Assembly (NCBI RefSeq): GCF_002902965.1
Contig: NZ_CP026106.1
Span: 1 to 64,000 of the forward strand
Origin: Paraburkholderia hospita
GTDB taxonomy: Bacteria; Pseudomonadota; Gammaproteobacteria; Burkholderiales; Burkholderiaceae
Reading direction: 5' to 3'
DNA length: 64,000 nucleotides
The notes under the pieces were generated by a model. That model did not search any database. It had not been told where the DNA came from and worked only from the letters and a program-made list of their open reading frames with translations. The translations under genes and the position numbers were made by a program. Below are positions 1 through 7,378 of the stretch, in pieces. Numbering within the stretch: position 1 is the stretch's first letter; every line of letters starts with the position of its first letter.

Positions 1-1353
1 ATGGCCACGACGAAGCGCGCGAAAAAGACCGATGTGGTGAGCCCAAGCTCCGCCGAACTGCGCAAAGCCGTCGAGGCGATTGCCATTCAGCCCAAGAGCG
101 GCAAGATCACGCTGCTCACACGCAAACTGTTCAATGTCTTGCTCACGGTTGCCCAGCAAGCGGACGAATCGGGCGACACCTATCGTGCGCTCCTGTCGGA
201 TATCGTCGCAAACTCGGCTTTCGATTCGAACGACACCGCCCTCGTCAAGGAGCACTTGCGTCGCATGGTCTCCGTGCAGGTCGAATGGAGCCAGGGAACG
301 TCGAGCCAGAAGCCCGGCCGCAAATGGGGCATCTCCACGCTTATCGCCGACGCCGAAATTCTCGAAGATCCGACGACGCGTCGCGTCTGGGTCGAATTCT
401 CGTTCGCGCCGAAGATCAAAAAGAAACTGCTCGATCCCGTGCAATACGCGCGGTTGAGCTTGCAGTTCCAAAGCCAGTTGCGCAGCAGCGCGGGCCTCGC
501 GCTCTATGAAATCTGTGTGCGTTATCTGACCAATCCGAGCCATCTGACGATGCGTGAGGCGTGGGAATGGTGGCGGCCTATCCTGTCGGGTACGCCCGAC
601 ACGGAAGCCGGCGATGAAGCCAAGCGCGAATACAAGTATTTCAAGCGCGACTACTTGCGTCCGGCGATCGCAGAAGTGAATGCCGTCACAAATATCTTCG
701 TGGAACTCATCGAGCATCGTGAAGGTCGCCGCGTCGCCGAAATCCAGTTTCGGGTGACTGAGCGCAAGCAGCCGATGCTCGCGCTCGATGAGCATCCGAA
801 TGTTTTCGACAGCACGCTCGTCGATCGGATGGTGAAGATCGGCATTCCGCTCAAAGAGGCGCAAACGCTGTACGCCGATAGCGAGGAAAACCGGATTCGT
901 GCGGCGCTGCAAATGACCGAGCAGCGGATGCGCAGCACGACGCTGCCGCCCGTGCGCAGCGCGCCGGCGCTGTTCAAGGACGCGCTGAAGAAGGGCTATG
1001 CGCCGCCTGTCGATGCATTGCCTTCAGCGGCGGCTGGCAAAGGTGCGGCGGGCGCGCCTGCCGACGATCCGAAAGCGAGGCTCCTGGACGAGTACATGGC
1101 GCATCGGCGCAAGGAAGCGCAGGCGCTGTACCAGGAACAGGGTGAAGCGGAGCGCGAGCTGGCTCGCCGTTCGTTCGAAGAGGATGAATTGCCGGGCCTC
1201 GGTGGCCACATGCGCGACGATTGGCGACGACGCGGCCTGGAATCGAAGCTGACGGAAACCGCATTCTTTGACTGGCTCGCGCGCAAGACCTGGGGCGAGC
1301 CGACGGATGGCGATTTGCTTTCGTTCACGTTGAGCCAGTCGCGGGCCGCTTGA
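1..1353 (+). CDS. Replication initiator protein (Rep_3/RepB-like) of a secondary chromosome
   Basis: 450-residue protein. The N-terminal half (about residues 20-240) reads like the winged-helix Rep_3 initiator fold, including the stretch LTRKLFNVLLTVAQQ near residue 40. The C-terminal third is charged and Ala/Glu-rich. Such initiators bind iterons at the origin and start replication of megaplasmids and second chromosomes. The convergent parB-parA pair and palindromic parS-like sites next to it support that role. The ATG is base 1 of the window, so the upstream origin and iterons cannot be seen; this also suggests the replicon numbering starts here. The family call is from sequence character and context, not a profile search. 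Confidence 0.88.
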   Translation: MATTKRAKKTDVVSPSSAELRKAVEAIAIQPKSGKITLLTRKLFNVLLTVAQQADESGDTYRALLSDIVANSAFDSNDTALVKEHLRRMVSVQVEWSQGTSSQKPGRKWGISTLIADAEILEDPTTRRVWVEFSFAPKIKKKLLDPVQYARLSLQFQSQLRSSAGLALYEICVRYLTNPSHLTMREAWEWWRPILSGTPDTEAGDEAKREYKYFKRDYLRPAIAEVNAVTNIFVELIEHREGRRVAEIQFRVTERKQPMLALDEHPNVFDSTLVDRMVKIGIPLKEAQTLYADSEENRIRAALQMTEQRMRSTTLPPVRSAPALFKDALKKGYAPPVDALPSAAAGKGAAGAPADDPKARLLDEYMAHRRKEAQALYQEQGEAERELARRSFEEDELPGLGGHMRDDWRRRGLESKLTETAFFDWLARKTWGEPTDGDLLSFTLSQSRAA

Positions 1354-1372
1354 TCCCTGCTTGATTCTGTGA

Positions 1373-1398
1373 AGCGCGCCATCGTTGGCGCGCTATTT
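1373..1398. terminator. Hairpin between convergent rep and parB
   Basis: Perfect 8-bp inverted repeat AGCGCGCC / GGCGCGCT (1373-1380 and 1387-1394) with a 6-base loop, followed by ATTTCTT. It sits in the 55-bp gap between the convergent rep and parB stop codons, so it could end transcription from both sides. Confidence 0.7.
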
Positions 1399-1408
1399 CT
1401 TGCGTAAC

Positions 1409-2473
1409 TTATTTCTGTTCCGACAGCATCTGCTCGATCTGTCGGAGAATTTCATCGCGCTTGTCACGCGTCAATCCCCGCAATTTCAGTTCGAGCCTGT
1501 CTTCTCCATATGACTTCAGGTCGCCGACCGATACCCCGGCTAGCTTGATATCGAGCCGCTGCGCGTAACGCTGGCGTCCTGCCGGCTTCGCGCTTTCCTG
1601 TGCCGTCGCCCTTCCCTTCACGATGTCGGCGACCTGGCGCGTGCTCAGATCGTCGGAGAGGATCTTGTTGATAAGACGCAGCGTCGAATCCGTGCCGCGC
1701 GCCGAGTGATACCGGCCGACCTGATACGCCATATTCGAGCCGAAGCGATCCGGTCGCGCGACCATCTCCTGCATCACCGTCTCCGGCAGTTTCGCAATCG
1801 AGAGTGCCACGGCGATCGTCGATTCATCGAGACCGAGATGTTCAGCGAGTTCCTTCTGGCTCTGAAAGTGTTTCTCGTCCAGAAAGCGTCGCCACACGAT
1901 CGCGTTATCGAACACGGTTTGTGAATCGCGCTGGACGTTGAGGTCGTAGCCAAGTTTGTAGCTCTGAATGCCGATCGGGAGATCGATGACGATTGCCTTC
2001 ACCGTCTCCTTATTCGCTTCTTTCAATGCCCGGACACGTCGGCCGCCATCGCTGACGAAATAGCTTCCCGGATTGTCGTAGTCGGGAATGACGTGAATGG
2101 CTTGCTGCTGTCCTTGCTTCGCGAGGTTGACCGCGAGCTCGGCAATCGACGACTTCAGATAGAAATACCGTGGGTTGAACGGACTCGGCTTGATTGCCTT
2201 CAGCGGAAGCTCAACGATCTGTCCGGCGCGATAGCTGTGCTCGGCTCGCCACGCGCGGTATTCAACCGATTCGTTCGCGGATTCGGTGGGCTCCGCTTCG
2301 CTCGGCGAAGTTGGCGCTACTGCGGGGCTCTTGAATGCGGCAATGTTCGTGTTTTTCGCTGCGTTTTGCACCAGCCCGTCGATCGCGTTCAGCCGATCGA
2401 GCGCCGTGCGCTTTTCGCTGCTGGTCGTATCGGGACGTGCCTGGAAGCCTTTGGCGAATTGGGATGGTTTCAT
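1409..2473 (-). CDS. parB: ParB/RepB-type partition protein
   Basis: 354-residue centromere-binding protein. A low-complexity N-terminus of about 75 residues precedes the ParB/Srx-like domain (about 80-180), which holds the NPRYFY segment and a GGRRVRAL version of the conserved arginine-rich box. A helix-turn-helix region follows (about 205-235, around QKELAEHLGLDESTIAVALS), then a C-terminal dimerisation part. It would load on the TTATGCGCATAA palindromes nearby and be moved by ParA. It lies 24 bp downstream of parA on the same strand, with one parS-like site in that gap, so spreading ParB could also control its own operon. Confidence 0.93.
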   Translation of the reverse strand: MKPSQFAKGFQARPDTTSSEKRTALDRLNAIDGLVQNAAKNTNIAAFKSPAVAPTSPSEAEPTESANESVEYRAWRAEHSYRAGQIVELPLKAIKPSPFNPRYFYLKSSIAELAVNLAKQGQQQAIHVIPDYDNPGSYFVSDGGRRVRALKEANKETVKAIVIDLPIGIQSYKLGYDLNVQRDSQTVFDNAIVWRRFLDEKHFQSQKELAEHLGLDESTIAVALSIAKLPETVMQEMVARPDRFGSNMAYQVGRYHSARGTDSTLRLINKILSDDLSTRQVADIVKGRATAQESAKPAGRQRYAQRLDIKLAGVSVGDLKSYGEDRLELKLRGLTRDKRDEILRQIEQMLSEQK

Positions 2474-2482
2474 TCAAGTACC

Positions 2483-2496
2483 TTTATGCGCATAAA
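2483..2496. promoter_or_regulatory. parS-like palindrome between parA and parB
   Basis: Perfect 14-bp palindrome TTTATGCGCATAAA located between the parA stop and the parB start. It has the same core as three further copies upstream of parA. I recall this type of palindrome as the centromere of Burkholderia second chromosomes. Its place inside the operon suggests a part in parB expression as well. Confidence 0.85.
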
Positions 2497-2497
2497 T

Positions 2498-3160
2498 TCA
2501 GGGGAGCAGGGCGGCGATCTCGTCAGCGCAGGCGCGAACTTCGAGAGCGGCCAGCTTCGCGCCCCGATCGTTCATCTGCAAGACTGTCTGACCAAGCGCC
2601 ATCGCCTGTTTATAGGCCTCGCGCGTGGGGATCTGGGTGCGCAGGAGCGGGAAGCCAAGTTCTTCCAACGCTCGCTTCAACTCACGCGTCAGCATTCGCT
2701 TCTCTTCGGTCTTATTGAGGAGAAAGACGGCACGGAGGTCTTCGTTCATGACCTGTGCCTGCTGGACCAGCTTGACGAGACCCACGCTCGACCAGTAATC
2801 CGCTGGCGACGAGGACGTCGGCATCACGGCGACCGTTGCGGCGAGAAGGACCACGCCGGAGACCTTTTCCGTGATCGACGGCGGGCAGTCGACGACGATC
2901 AGGTCGTAGTCCGCAACGAACTTCTTGATCTCGCGATGGATCTGCGAGCCCGCCTCGGAGAGATTGACGACGGGGAATGGAATGCCGGACTCACTATCCG
3001 AAGATGCGCTCGCCCAGTGAATGAGGGTGTTTTGACCATCGGCGTCGACGACGAGGACGCGCTTGCCTCTTTCATGGAAGGCTGCGCCGAGGTGCATCGC
3101 AATCGTGCTCTTACCGACTCCGCCTTTCTGCTGTGTCACTGCGATGATTTCTGCTGCCAA
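2498..3160 (-). CDS. parA: ParA-family partition ATPase
   Basis: 220-residue ParA/Soj-type ATPase. The deviant Walker A motif KGGVGKST is at residues 12-19, and the Walker B-like stretch LIVVDCPPS follows near residue 90. There is no N-terminal helix-turn-helix extension, so this is the short form, which usually does not act as its own specific repressor. ParA forms a nucleoid-bound gradient that pulls ParB-parS complexes and segregates the replicon. It is first in the parA-parB operon. A GAGGTG ribosome-binding site stands just before the ATG. Confidence 0.95.
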   Translation of the reverse strand: MAAEIIAVTQQKGGVGKSTIAMHLGAAFHERGKRVLVVDADGQNTLIHWASASSDSESGIPFPVVNLSEAGSQIHREIKKFVADYDLIVVDCPPSITEKVSGVVLLAATVAVMPTSSSPADYWSSVGLVKLVQQAQVMNEDLRAVFLLNKTEEKRMLTRELKRALEELGFPLLRTQIPTREAYKQAMALGQTVLQMNDRGAKLAALEVRACADEIAALLP

Positions 3161-3260
3161 TGTTCACCTCCTCTTTTTGGACGCCGCTGAATTTTACCTT
3201 GGCGTTTTTCTAATTCAAACATTTTTGGTTACTTGCAACAGTTATAAGCCGTTTGACGTG

Positions 3261-3278
3261 GCTTTATGCGCATAAAGC
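3261..3278. promoter_or_regulatory. parS-like palindrome
   Basis: 18-bp perfect palindrome with the core TTTATGCGCATAAA (3263-3276) flanked by GC on both sides. It lies about 100 bp upstream of the parA start. Confidence 0.85.
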
Positions 3279-3473
3279 CGAAGCGCGGAATGGTGAATGC
3301 GGGCGGCGTCGCAGGAGACTGTGCGGTTTTTGCCAACCACCCGTCGTCGCGGTTCAGTCGATATGAAGGGAGCGTCGCGTAACAGGTTCGCGCAAGCGAT
3401 CAACGATGGAGTCTTTGGCAGACCGTGGAACGGCTGCTAACTACGGGCAGCAGCGTGCCCGAAACGACTGTGG

Positions 3474-3489
3474 GTTTATGCGCATAAAC
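3474..3489. promoter_or_regulatory. parS-like palindrome
   Basis: 16-bp perfect palindrome GTTTATGCGCATAAAC. It matches the form I recall for the Burkholderia chromosome 2 centromere. Confidence 0.88.
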
Positions 3490-3561
3490 CTGGTTGAGCA
3501 CCAGCCTCCCGCTGACTGGATATGACGCACTGCTACCGCCGTACGGCACAGGCATGTCGAA

Positions 3562-3576
3562 GTTATGCGCATAAAC
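3562..3576. promoter_or_regulatory. parS-like palindrome, slightly degenerate
   Basis: GTTATGCGCATAAAC, with a perfect 12-bp palindromic core TTATGCGCATAA at 3563-3574. One T is missing from the left arm compared with the site at 3474. Confidence 0.78.
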
Positions 3577-3858
3577 TCGACCGGGTAATGAGAAGTGTGG
3601 CGGTGGAAGCGCCGCCCAAGCGGCTTTGGGCGCCCATCGGCATTACTCCCCACGCCGCAGGCATATTCATGAAGGCCCCTGATGGCGAAGGTCAGAGCGG
3701 CTTTGACTGAACAGCACACGCAAGCGGCGCGGCGCCTCGAACCTGTTCTCAAGCACAAGCCGCAATCATTGGCCGCCAGTTGAGCGACAACCGCCACGCC
3801 AGACAAACGCAGCAGCTAGAATCCTCAACCTCACCCTTTCACTTCCCGCATAACGCCC

Positions 3859-4230
3859 ATGATCACCGTCTACCACAACCCGCGCTGCTCGAAATCCCGT
3901 GGCGCATGCGAACTCATTAGCGACGTCTACAACCCGTCGAACGAACCTGTGGAGGTGGTCGAGTACCTTCGCACGCCACTGTCCGTGGCGCAGTTGAAGG
4001 AACTGAATCGAATGTTGGGGTGCCCCGTTCGCGAGATGATTCGAGATTCAGAAGCCATCTATAAAGAACTGGGCCTGGCTGACGCCTCGTTGACCGACGA
4101 TCAGTTATACGAAGCGATCGCTGCGAATCCGATCCTGCTTCAACGTCCGATCGTCGTTCGCAATGGACGCGCCGTGATCGGACGGCCGCCCGAGAACGTC
4201 AAAGCTCTGTTTCCCGATCTGGCCAAGTAA
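3859..4230 (+). CDS. arsC: Arsenate reductase, glutaredoxin-dependent ArsC type
   Basis: 123-residue thioredoxin-fold protein opening with VYHNPRCSKSR. Cys10 is the catalytic cysteine that attacks arsenate in ArsC, and the later NPILLQRPIVV segment is also typical. The family reduces arsenate to arsenite using glutathione and glutaredoxin. No arsenite pump or arsR lies beside it, so it may be a stand-alone housekeeping copy rather than part of a resistance operon. Related Spx/YffB-like proteins are an alternative, but the HNPRCSKSR signature favours ArsC. Confidence 0.9.
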   Translation: MITVYHNPRCSKSRGACELISDVYNPSNEPVEVVEYLRTPLSVAQLKELNRMLGCPVREMIRDSEAIYKELGLADASLTDDQLYEAIAANPILLQRPIVVRNGRAVIGRPPENVKALFPDLAK

Positions 4231-4283
4231 CGTGACGCGCGCGACAACGGGAGTCCGCATCGCGCGCAGGCATTAGATGGACA

Positions 4284-5249
4284 CTACGCTTTCACGCCGA
4301 GAACAGCTTCCTTCGTGACGATCTTCGTCGGGATGATGCGAAGCTCAGTGAACGCATCGGCAATCCTCTGCTGCTCGGCGAGCACGCCTGCATCGATGGG
4401 CTTATAGACGTGCGCATAGTGTCGCAAGCTCGCTTCGACCACGCTGGCGTCGAGTCCCTGAATCGGTGCGAGCTGTGCAGCCGCTTCCGGGTAGTGATCG
4501 CGGACCCAGACGCCCTCTTTGCCAGCCTCGGCAACAACGGCATCGATCAGTTCAGCGTTTTGCTGAGCAAACGGGCGCGCGCTGAGGAAGAACTGGTGAT
4601 GGCTGACGATGCCCGCACCGTCGGTCAACAGTCTCGCATTCGACTGGCGCTTTGCAGCTTCGAGAAACGGATCCCAGACTGCCCACGCATCGATTGCGCC
4701 GCGCTCGAATGCGGCGCGCGCATCAGCGGGCGGCAAGAACACAGTTTGAATATCGGTGTATTTCACACCGGCTTTCTGAAGCGCGGCGACCAGGAACCAG
4801 TGCACATCGGAACCCTTGTTTAACGCCACCCGTTTTCCCTTCAGATCCGCAACGGATTGAATCGGCGCATCGCGATGGACGAGAATGCCTTCGGCTTGCG
4901 GCGTCGGGATTTCGTACGCGGTGTACACGAAGTTGGCGCCAGCAGCTTGCGCGATGACAGGCGGCGCCTCTCCGACATAGCCGAAATCGATCGAACCGAC
5001 GTTGAGTCCTTCCAGCAATTGCGGGCCTGCCGGAAATTCCGTCCACTTCACTCCCACACCCAGCGGCGCGAAGCGCTTTTCAAGCGTCCCATGTGCTTTC
5101 AGCAACACAAGCGTACTTGCGGCCTTTTGATAACCGATACGGATTTCTTTTGCGCGCGTCTGCGCGAATACGGGCAAAGCGGTCGACGCGAGGAGTGCGC
5201 CGGCTCCCGCCAGGAAAGCGCGGCGTGTGAACGTGGAATGTTGAGACAT
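4284..5249 (-). CDS. ssuA: Sulfonate ABC transporter substrate-binding protein (SsuA-like)
   Basis: 321-residue periplasmic binding protein with an N-terminal signal (TRRAFLAGAGALLASTALPVFA) carrying a twin arginine, so Tat export is possible. The mature part reads as an NMT1/SsuA-like aliphatic-sulfonate binder, with the segment IRIGYQKAASTLVLLKAHG. The family captures alkanesulfonates for import during sulfate limitation. No permease, ATPase or monooxygenase gene is adjacent, so partners must be encoded elsewhere. Taurine or other sulfonates are equally possible ligands. Confidence 0.87.
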   Translation of the reverse strand: MSQHSTFTRRAFLAGAGALLASTALPVFAQTRAKEIRIGYQKAASTLVLLKAHGTLEKRFAPLGVGVKWTEFPAGPQLLEGLNVGSIDFGYVGEAPPVIAQAAGANFVYTAYEIPTPQAEGILVHRDAPIQSVADLKGKRVALNKGSDVHWFLVAALQKAGVKYTDIQTVFLPPADARAAFERGAIDAWAVWDPFLEAAKRQSNARLLTDGAGIVSHHQFFLSARPFAQQNAELIDAVVAEAGKEGVWVRDHYPEAAAQLAPIQGLDASVVEASLRHYAHVYKPIDAGVLAEQQRIADAFTELRIIPTKIVTKEAVLGVKA

Positions 5250-5511
5250 ATACGGATTCGATGTAGCGAATACGGTCGCAACAGGGACCGATTGCGCTCA
5301 ACGATAAGCCGATGACGGATCTCCGCGAACCGATAAATTCGCATAAGCAAATCACATCGAGTCTATGGCGTAGCTCGGTTCATCCGGCTTGGCAGGAATT
5401 GACGCCGCGCTGACACATTTGCCGAATCCGGCTTCCATAAACTTCAACCATTCACCGCTCCCTCAACGGGGCGGAACGAACGCCAAATCTCGTCGATTCT
5501 GGAGACAGGAC

Positions 5512-5802
5512 ATGCTCGAACTAAGACCGTCATGCGAAGGTTGTGGCAAGGCACTGCCACCTGACTCGAAAGACGCAATGATTTGCAGTTTCGAATGTAC
5601 GTTTTGCGAAGTCTGCGCGCTGACCGCGCTGCGCAACGTGTGTCCGAACTGTGGTGGAAATTTCCAACATCGGCCGAGTCGTCCCGTGGCAATGCTGGAG
5701 AAACATCCCGCGTCGTCTGCACGTCATCCTGTCAGCGTGGACGAGGTCGCACACGGTGCATACCTGGCGCGTTATCGCGAGATCCCTCCATCAGCGCGTT
5801 AG
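5512..5802 (+). CDS. DUF1272-like cysteine-rich zinc-ribbon protein
   Basis: 96-residue protein whose N-terminal 47 residues carry many cysteines (C8, C11, C25, C29, C32, C35, C44, C47). The pairing suggests one or two zinc-binding knuckles. It matches my memory of the small DUF1272 family (PF06906), which has no known function. I start it at the ATG at 5512 because GGAGACAGG stands just upstream; an in-frame start 123 bp earlier has no ribosome-binding site and adds an unlikely extension. Confidence 0.8.
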   Translation: MLELRPSCEGCGKALPPDSKDAMICSFECTFCEVCALTALRNVCPNCGGNFQHRPSRPVAMLEKHPASSARHPVSVDEVAHGAYLARYREIPPSAR

Positions 5803-6065
5803 GCGGCTGAAAGGCAACGGAAAGGCCACTGCAATACGCAATTGATTGTTGCCAATCTTGAAAGACGCGAAACGTCGAATTCGTCCACCGGCGAACCTGC
5901 ACGGGGTCTACATCCCTACTCCGCCACCTGAGCAGCTCGTGATTACTACAGCCGATGAAAAAATCTCTTGGCAATCCGGCTATTCCTGGACGTGCGCTCC
6001 GTGGATATTCTCCGCCTCAACGATCGCGACGCGATCGCATCAACGCTGAGAATCCAGGAGTCACC

Positions 6066-6197
6066 ATGAAACGCCTTCTTTCCGCCCTCGTTGCATCCAT
6101 TGCGCTTTTGGCCGGTGCGACCGGGGTTGCCCATGCCGACAGCAACCCGAAGTGCGAAGGTCCCGCCTCGTATTGCAACGTGTTCTTCGGCAACTAA
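6066..6197 (+). CDS. Small secreted peptide (43 residues), unknown function
   Basis: The ATG is preceded by a good ribosome-binding site (CCAGGAGTCACC). The product is 43 residues: a clear Sec signal peptide, MKRLLSALVASIALLAGATG then VAHA, with cleavage likely after residue 24. About 19 mature residues remain, containing two cysteines (CEGPASYC) that could pair in the periplasm. A strong terminator follows 25 bp after the stop, so this is a compact single-gene unit. I do not recognise a family. A longer in-frame start at 5955 would bury the signal peptide and is rejected. Confidence 0.75.
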   Translation: MKRLLSALVASIALLAGATGVAHADSNPKCEGPASYCNVFFGN

Positions 6198-6222
6198 GTT
6201 CGCAATTGCAGTCGGTCACAAG

Positions 6223-6250
6223 GAAAGGGCGCTCCAGAGCGCCCTTTCTT
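6223..6250 (+). terminator. Rho-independent terminator after the small secreted peptide gene
   Basis: 11-bp inverted repeat GAAAGGGCGCT / AGCGCCCTTTC with a CCAG loop, followed by TTAT. It is placed 25 bp after the stop codon. Confidence 0.85.
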
Positions 6251-6744
6251 ATATGTGGCCCGCGCGATCAGACCTTTCCACCTCCATCGAGCCCGCTGCG
6301 CGTCCGCCAGACCTGCTTCCCGCGCTCGGAAAGCTCGCCGCGCTGTGTGTTTCATCCGCTTGCGTGCCTTCGACGGTCATCTCGCGGCCCGGCTGTTCAA
6401 GCGCGCGCCTTCTGCTCCTTGCGCGAGCACGACGCCCAGCACTTCGAAATCGCTGTCCACCGGGTCAACGCAAAGCTGTAACCGCAAGTGAGGTTGCACG
6501 CCGTTTGTTGCGTATGGCGACAGCCCGACGACGCGCTTGATTGATAAGGCAAAGATTCGACCTATCCACAGGGTTATCCAGAAAATCTGTGGATAACTTT
6601 TGCGTACCCCGGTTTATCCACTGCAGGAAACAAAAACGTCATATCAAGGGCACTAACGCCGTGTTTCGGGACGCCCGATCGGCCGCTATGATTGACAGGC
6701 CGCATCCCCTTTTGCGCGTTTCGCGCCAACCGAGGAAGGAACAC
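6251..6744. other. Intergenic region with a DnaA-box cluster
   Basis: Nearly 500 bp with no convincing gene. Its second half holds four DnaA-box-like 9-mers (annotated separately) and the ribosome-binding site of the next gene. A minus-strand open stretch at about 6370-6540 has reasonable codon composition but no usable start, so I do not call it. Confidence 0.6.
6562..6622. promoter_or_regulatory. Cluster of four DnaA-box-like 9-mers
   Basis: Within 61 bp are CTATCCACA (6562-6570), TTATCCAGA (6574-6582), TGTGGATAA (6588-6596, a perfect box on the other strand) and TTATCCACT (6614-6622). Each imperfect copy differs from TTATCCACA at one base. Such density is typical of DnaA-controlled promoters, titration sites or origins. 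The cluster is about 6.6 kb from the rep start and 120 bp upstream of the FMN reductase gene. Confidence 0.75.
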
Positions 6745-7296
6745 ATGGCCTATCAAATTGCAGTGGTCGTCGGCAGCTTGCGCCGCGACTCGACCAATCG
6801 CCAGCTGGCAAAGGCGTTGATCTCGCTTGCGCCCTCAGACTTTTCTTTCGAGTTTCTAGACATCGGTTCTCTCCCGCTCTACAGCCAGGACTACGACAAC
6901 GATTTCCCAGAAGTCGCGCGTCACTTTAAGCAGCAGATCCATGCTGCCAACGGGCTGCTGTTCGTCACGCCCGAATACAACCGCTCGATGCCCGGCGTAT
7001 TGAAGAACGCGCTCGACTGGGGTTCACGCCCTTGGGGCCATAGCGTCTGGGGCGGCAAGCCCGGCGCCGTGATCGGCACATCGCCGGGTGCGACGGGCAC
7101 GGCGCTCGCGCAACAGCATCTGCGCAACGTGCTGGCGTATCTCGACGTGCAGACGCTTGGTCAACCGGAGATGTTCATCAAGCATACGGCTGGCCAGATC
7201 GATGAGAACGGCGACATCGCGAGCGACGACACGCGCAAGTTCCTGCAGAAGTTCGTCGATCGATATGTTGACTGGGTGAAGCGGCACGTAGGCTGA
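6745..7296 (+). CDS. NAD(P)H-dependent FMN reductase (flavodoxin-like)
   Basis: 183-residue flavodoxin-fold protein. The FMN phosphate-binding loop GSLRRDSTNRQLA is at residues 10-22, and the family signature PEYNRSMPGVLKNALDW is near residue 78. Relatives include chromate/quinone reductases (ChrR-like) and azoreductase-type enzymes, which reduce quinones, FMN or metal ions with NAD(P)H. The start at 6745 follows GAGGAAGGA; a longer frame back to 6541 runs through the DnaA-box cluster and is not credible. It is monocistronic, with a terminator just downstream. Confidence 0.9.
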   Translation: MAYQIAVVVGSLRRDSTNRQLAKALISLAPSDFSFEFLDIGSLPLYSQDYDNDFPEVARHFKQQIHAANGLLFVTPEYNRSMPGVLKNALDWGSRPWGHSVWGGKPGAVIGTSPGATGTALAQQHLRNVLAYLDVQTLGQPEMFIKHTAGQIDENGDIASDDTRKFLQKFVDRYVDWVKRHVG

Positions 7297-7318
7297 ACGC
7301 GCCTCGTCTACACGTACA

Positions 7319-7349
7319 GCGGCGCCCGATCAAGGGCGCCGCATTATTT
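7319..7349 (+). terminator. Terminator after the FMN reductase gene
   Basis: 9-bp inverted repeat GCGGCGCCC / GGGCGCCGC with a GATCAA loop, followed by ATTATTT. It could also serve the convergent gene ending at 7379. Confidence 0.8.
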
Positions 7350-7378
7350 CCGGTCCTTTGCCAGTCGAATCGCGAAGA

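Larger units (their letters stand above)
3161..3858. other. Non-coding centromere region upstream of parA
   Basis: About 700 bp without a convincing gene between divergent parA and arsC. It holds three parS-like palindromes and probably the parAB promoter. Open frames here have no family resemblance, and one runs across two of the palindromes. No iteron array was visible by eye. Confidence 0.7.

Noticed and set aside
3441..3806. 121-residue open frame on the minus strand in the parS region
   Set aside because: It runs across two centromere palindromes, has no ribosome-binding site or family resemblance, and has the Arg/Cys/Ala composition of a high-GC shadow.
6370..6540. Minus-strand open stretch with plausible codons between the peptide terminator and the DnaA boxes
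   Set aside because: No ATG, GTG or TTG start in frame before a stop, and no recognisable domain. Possibly a decayed fragment, but not supportable.
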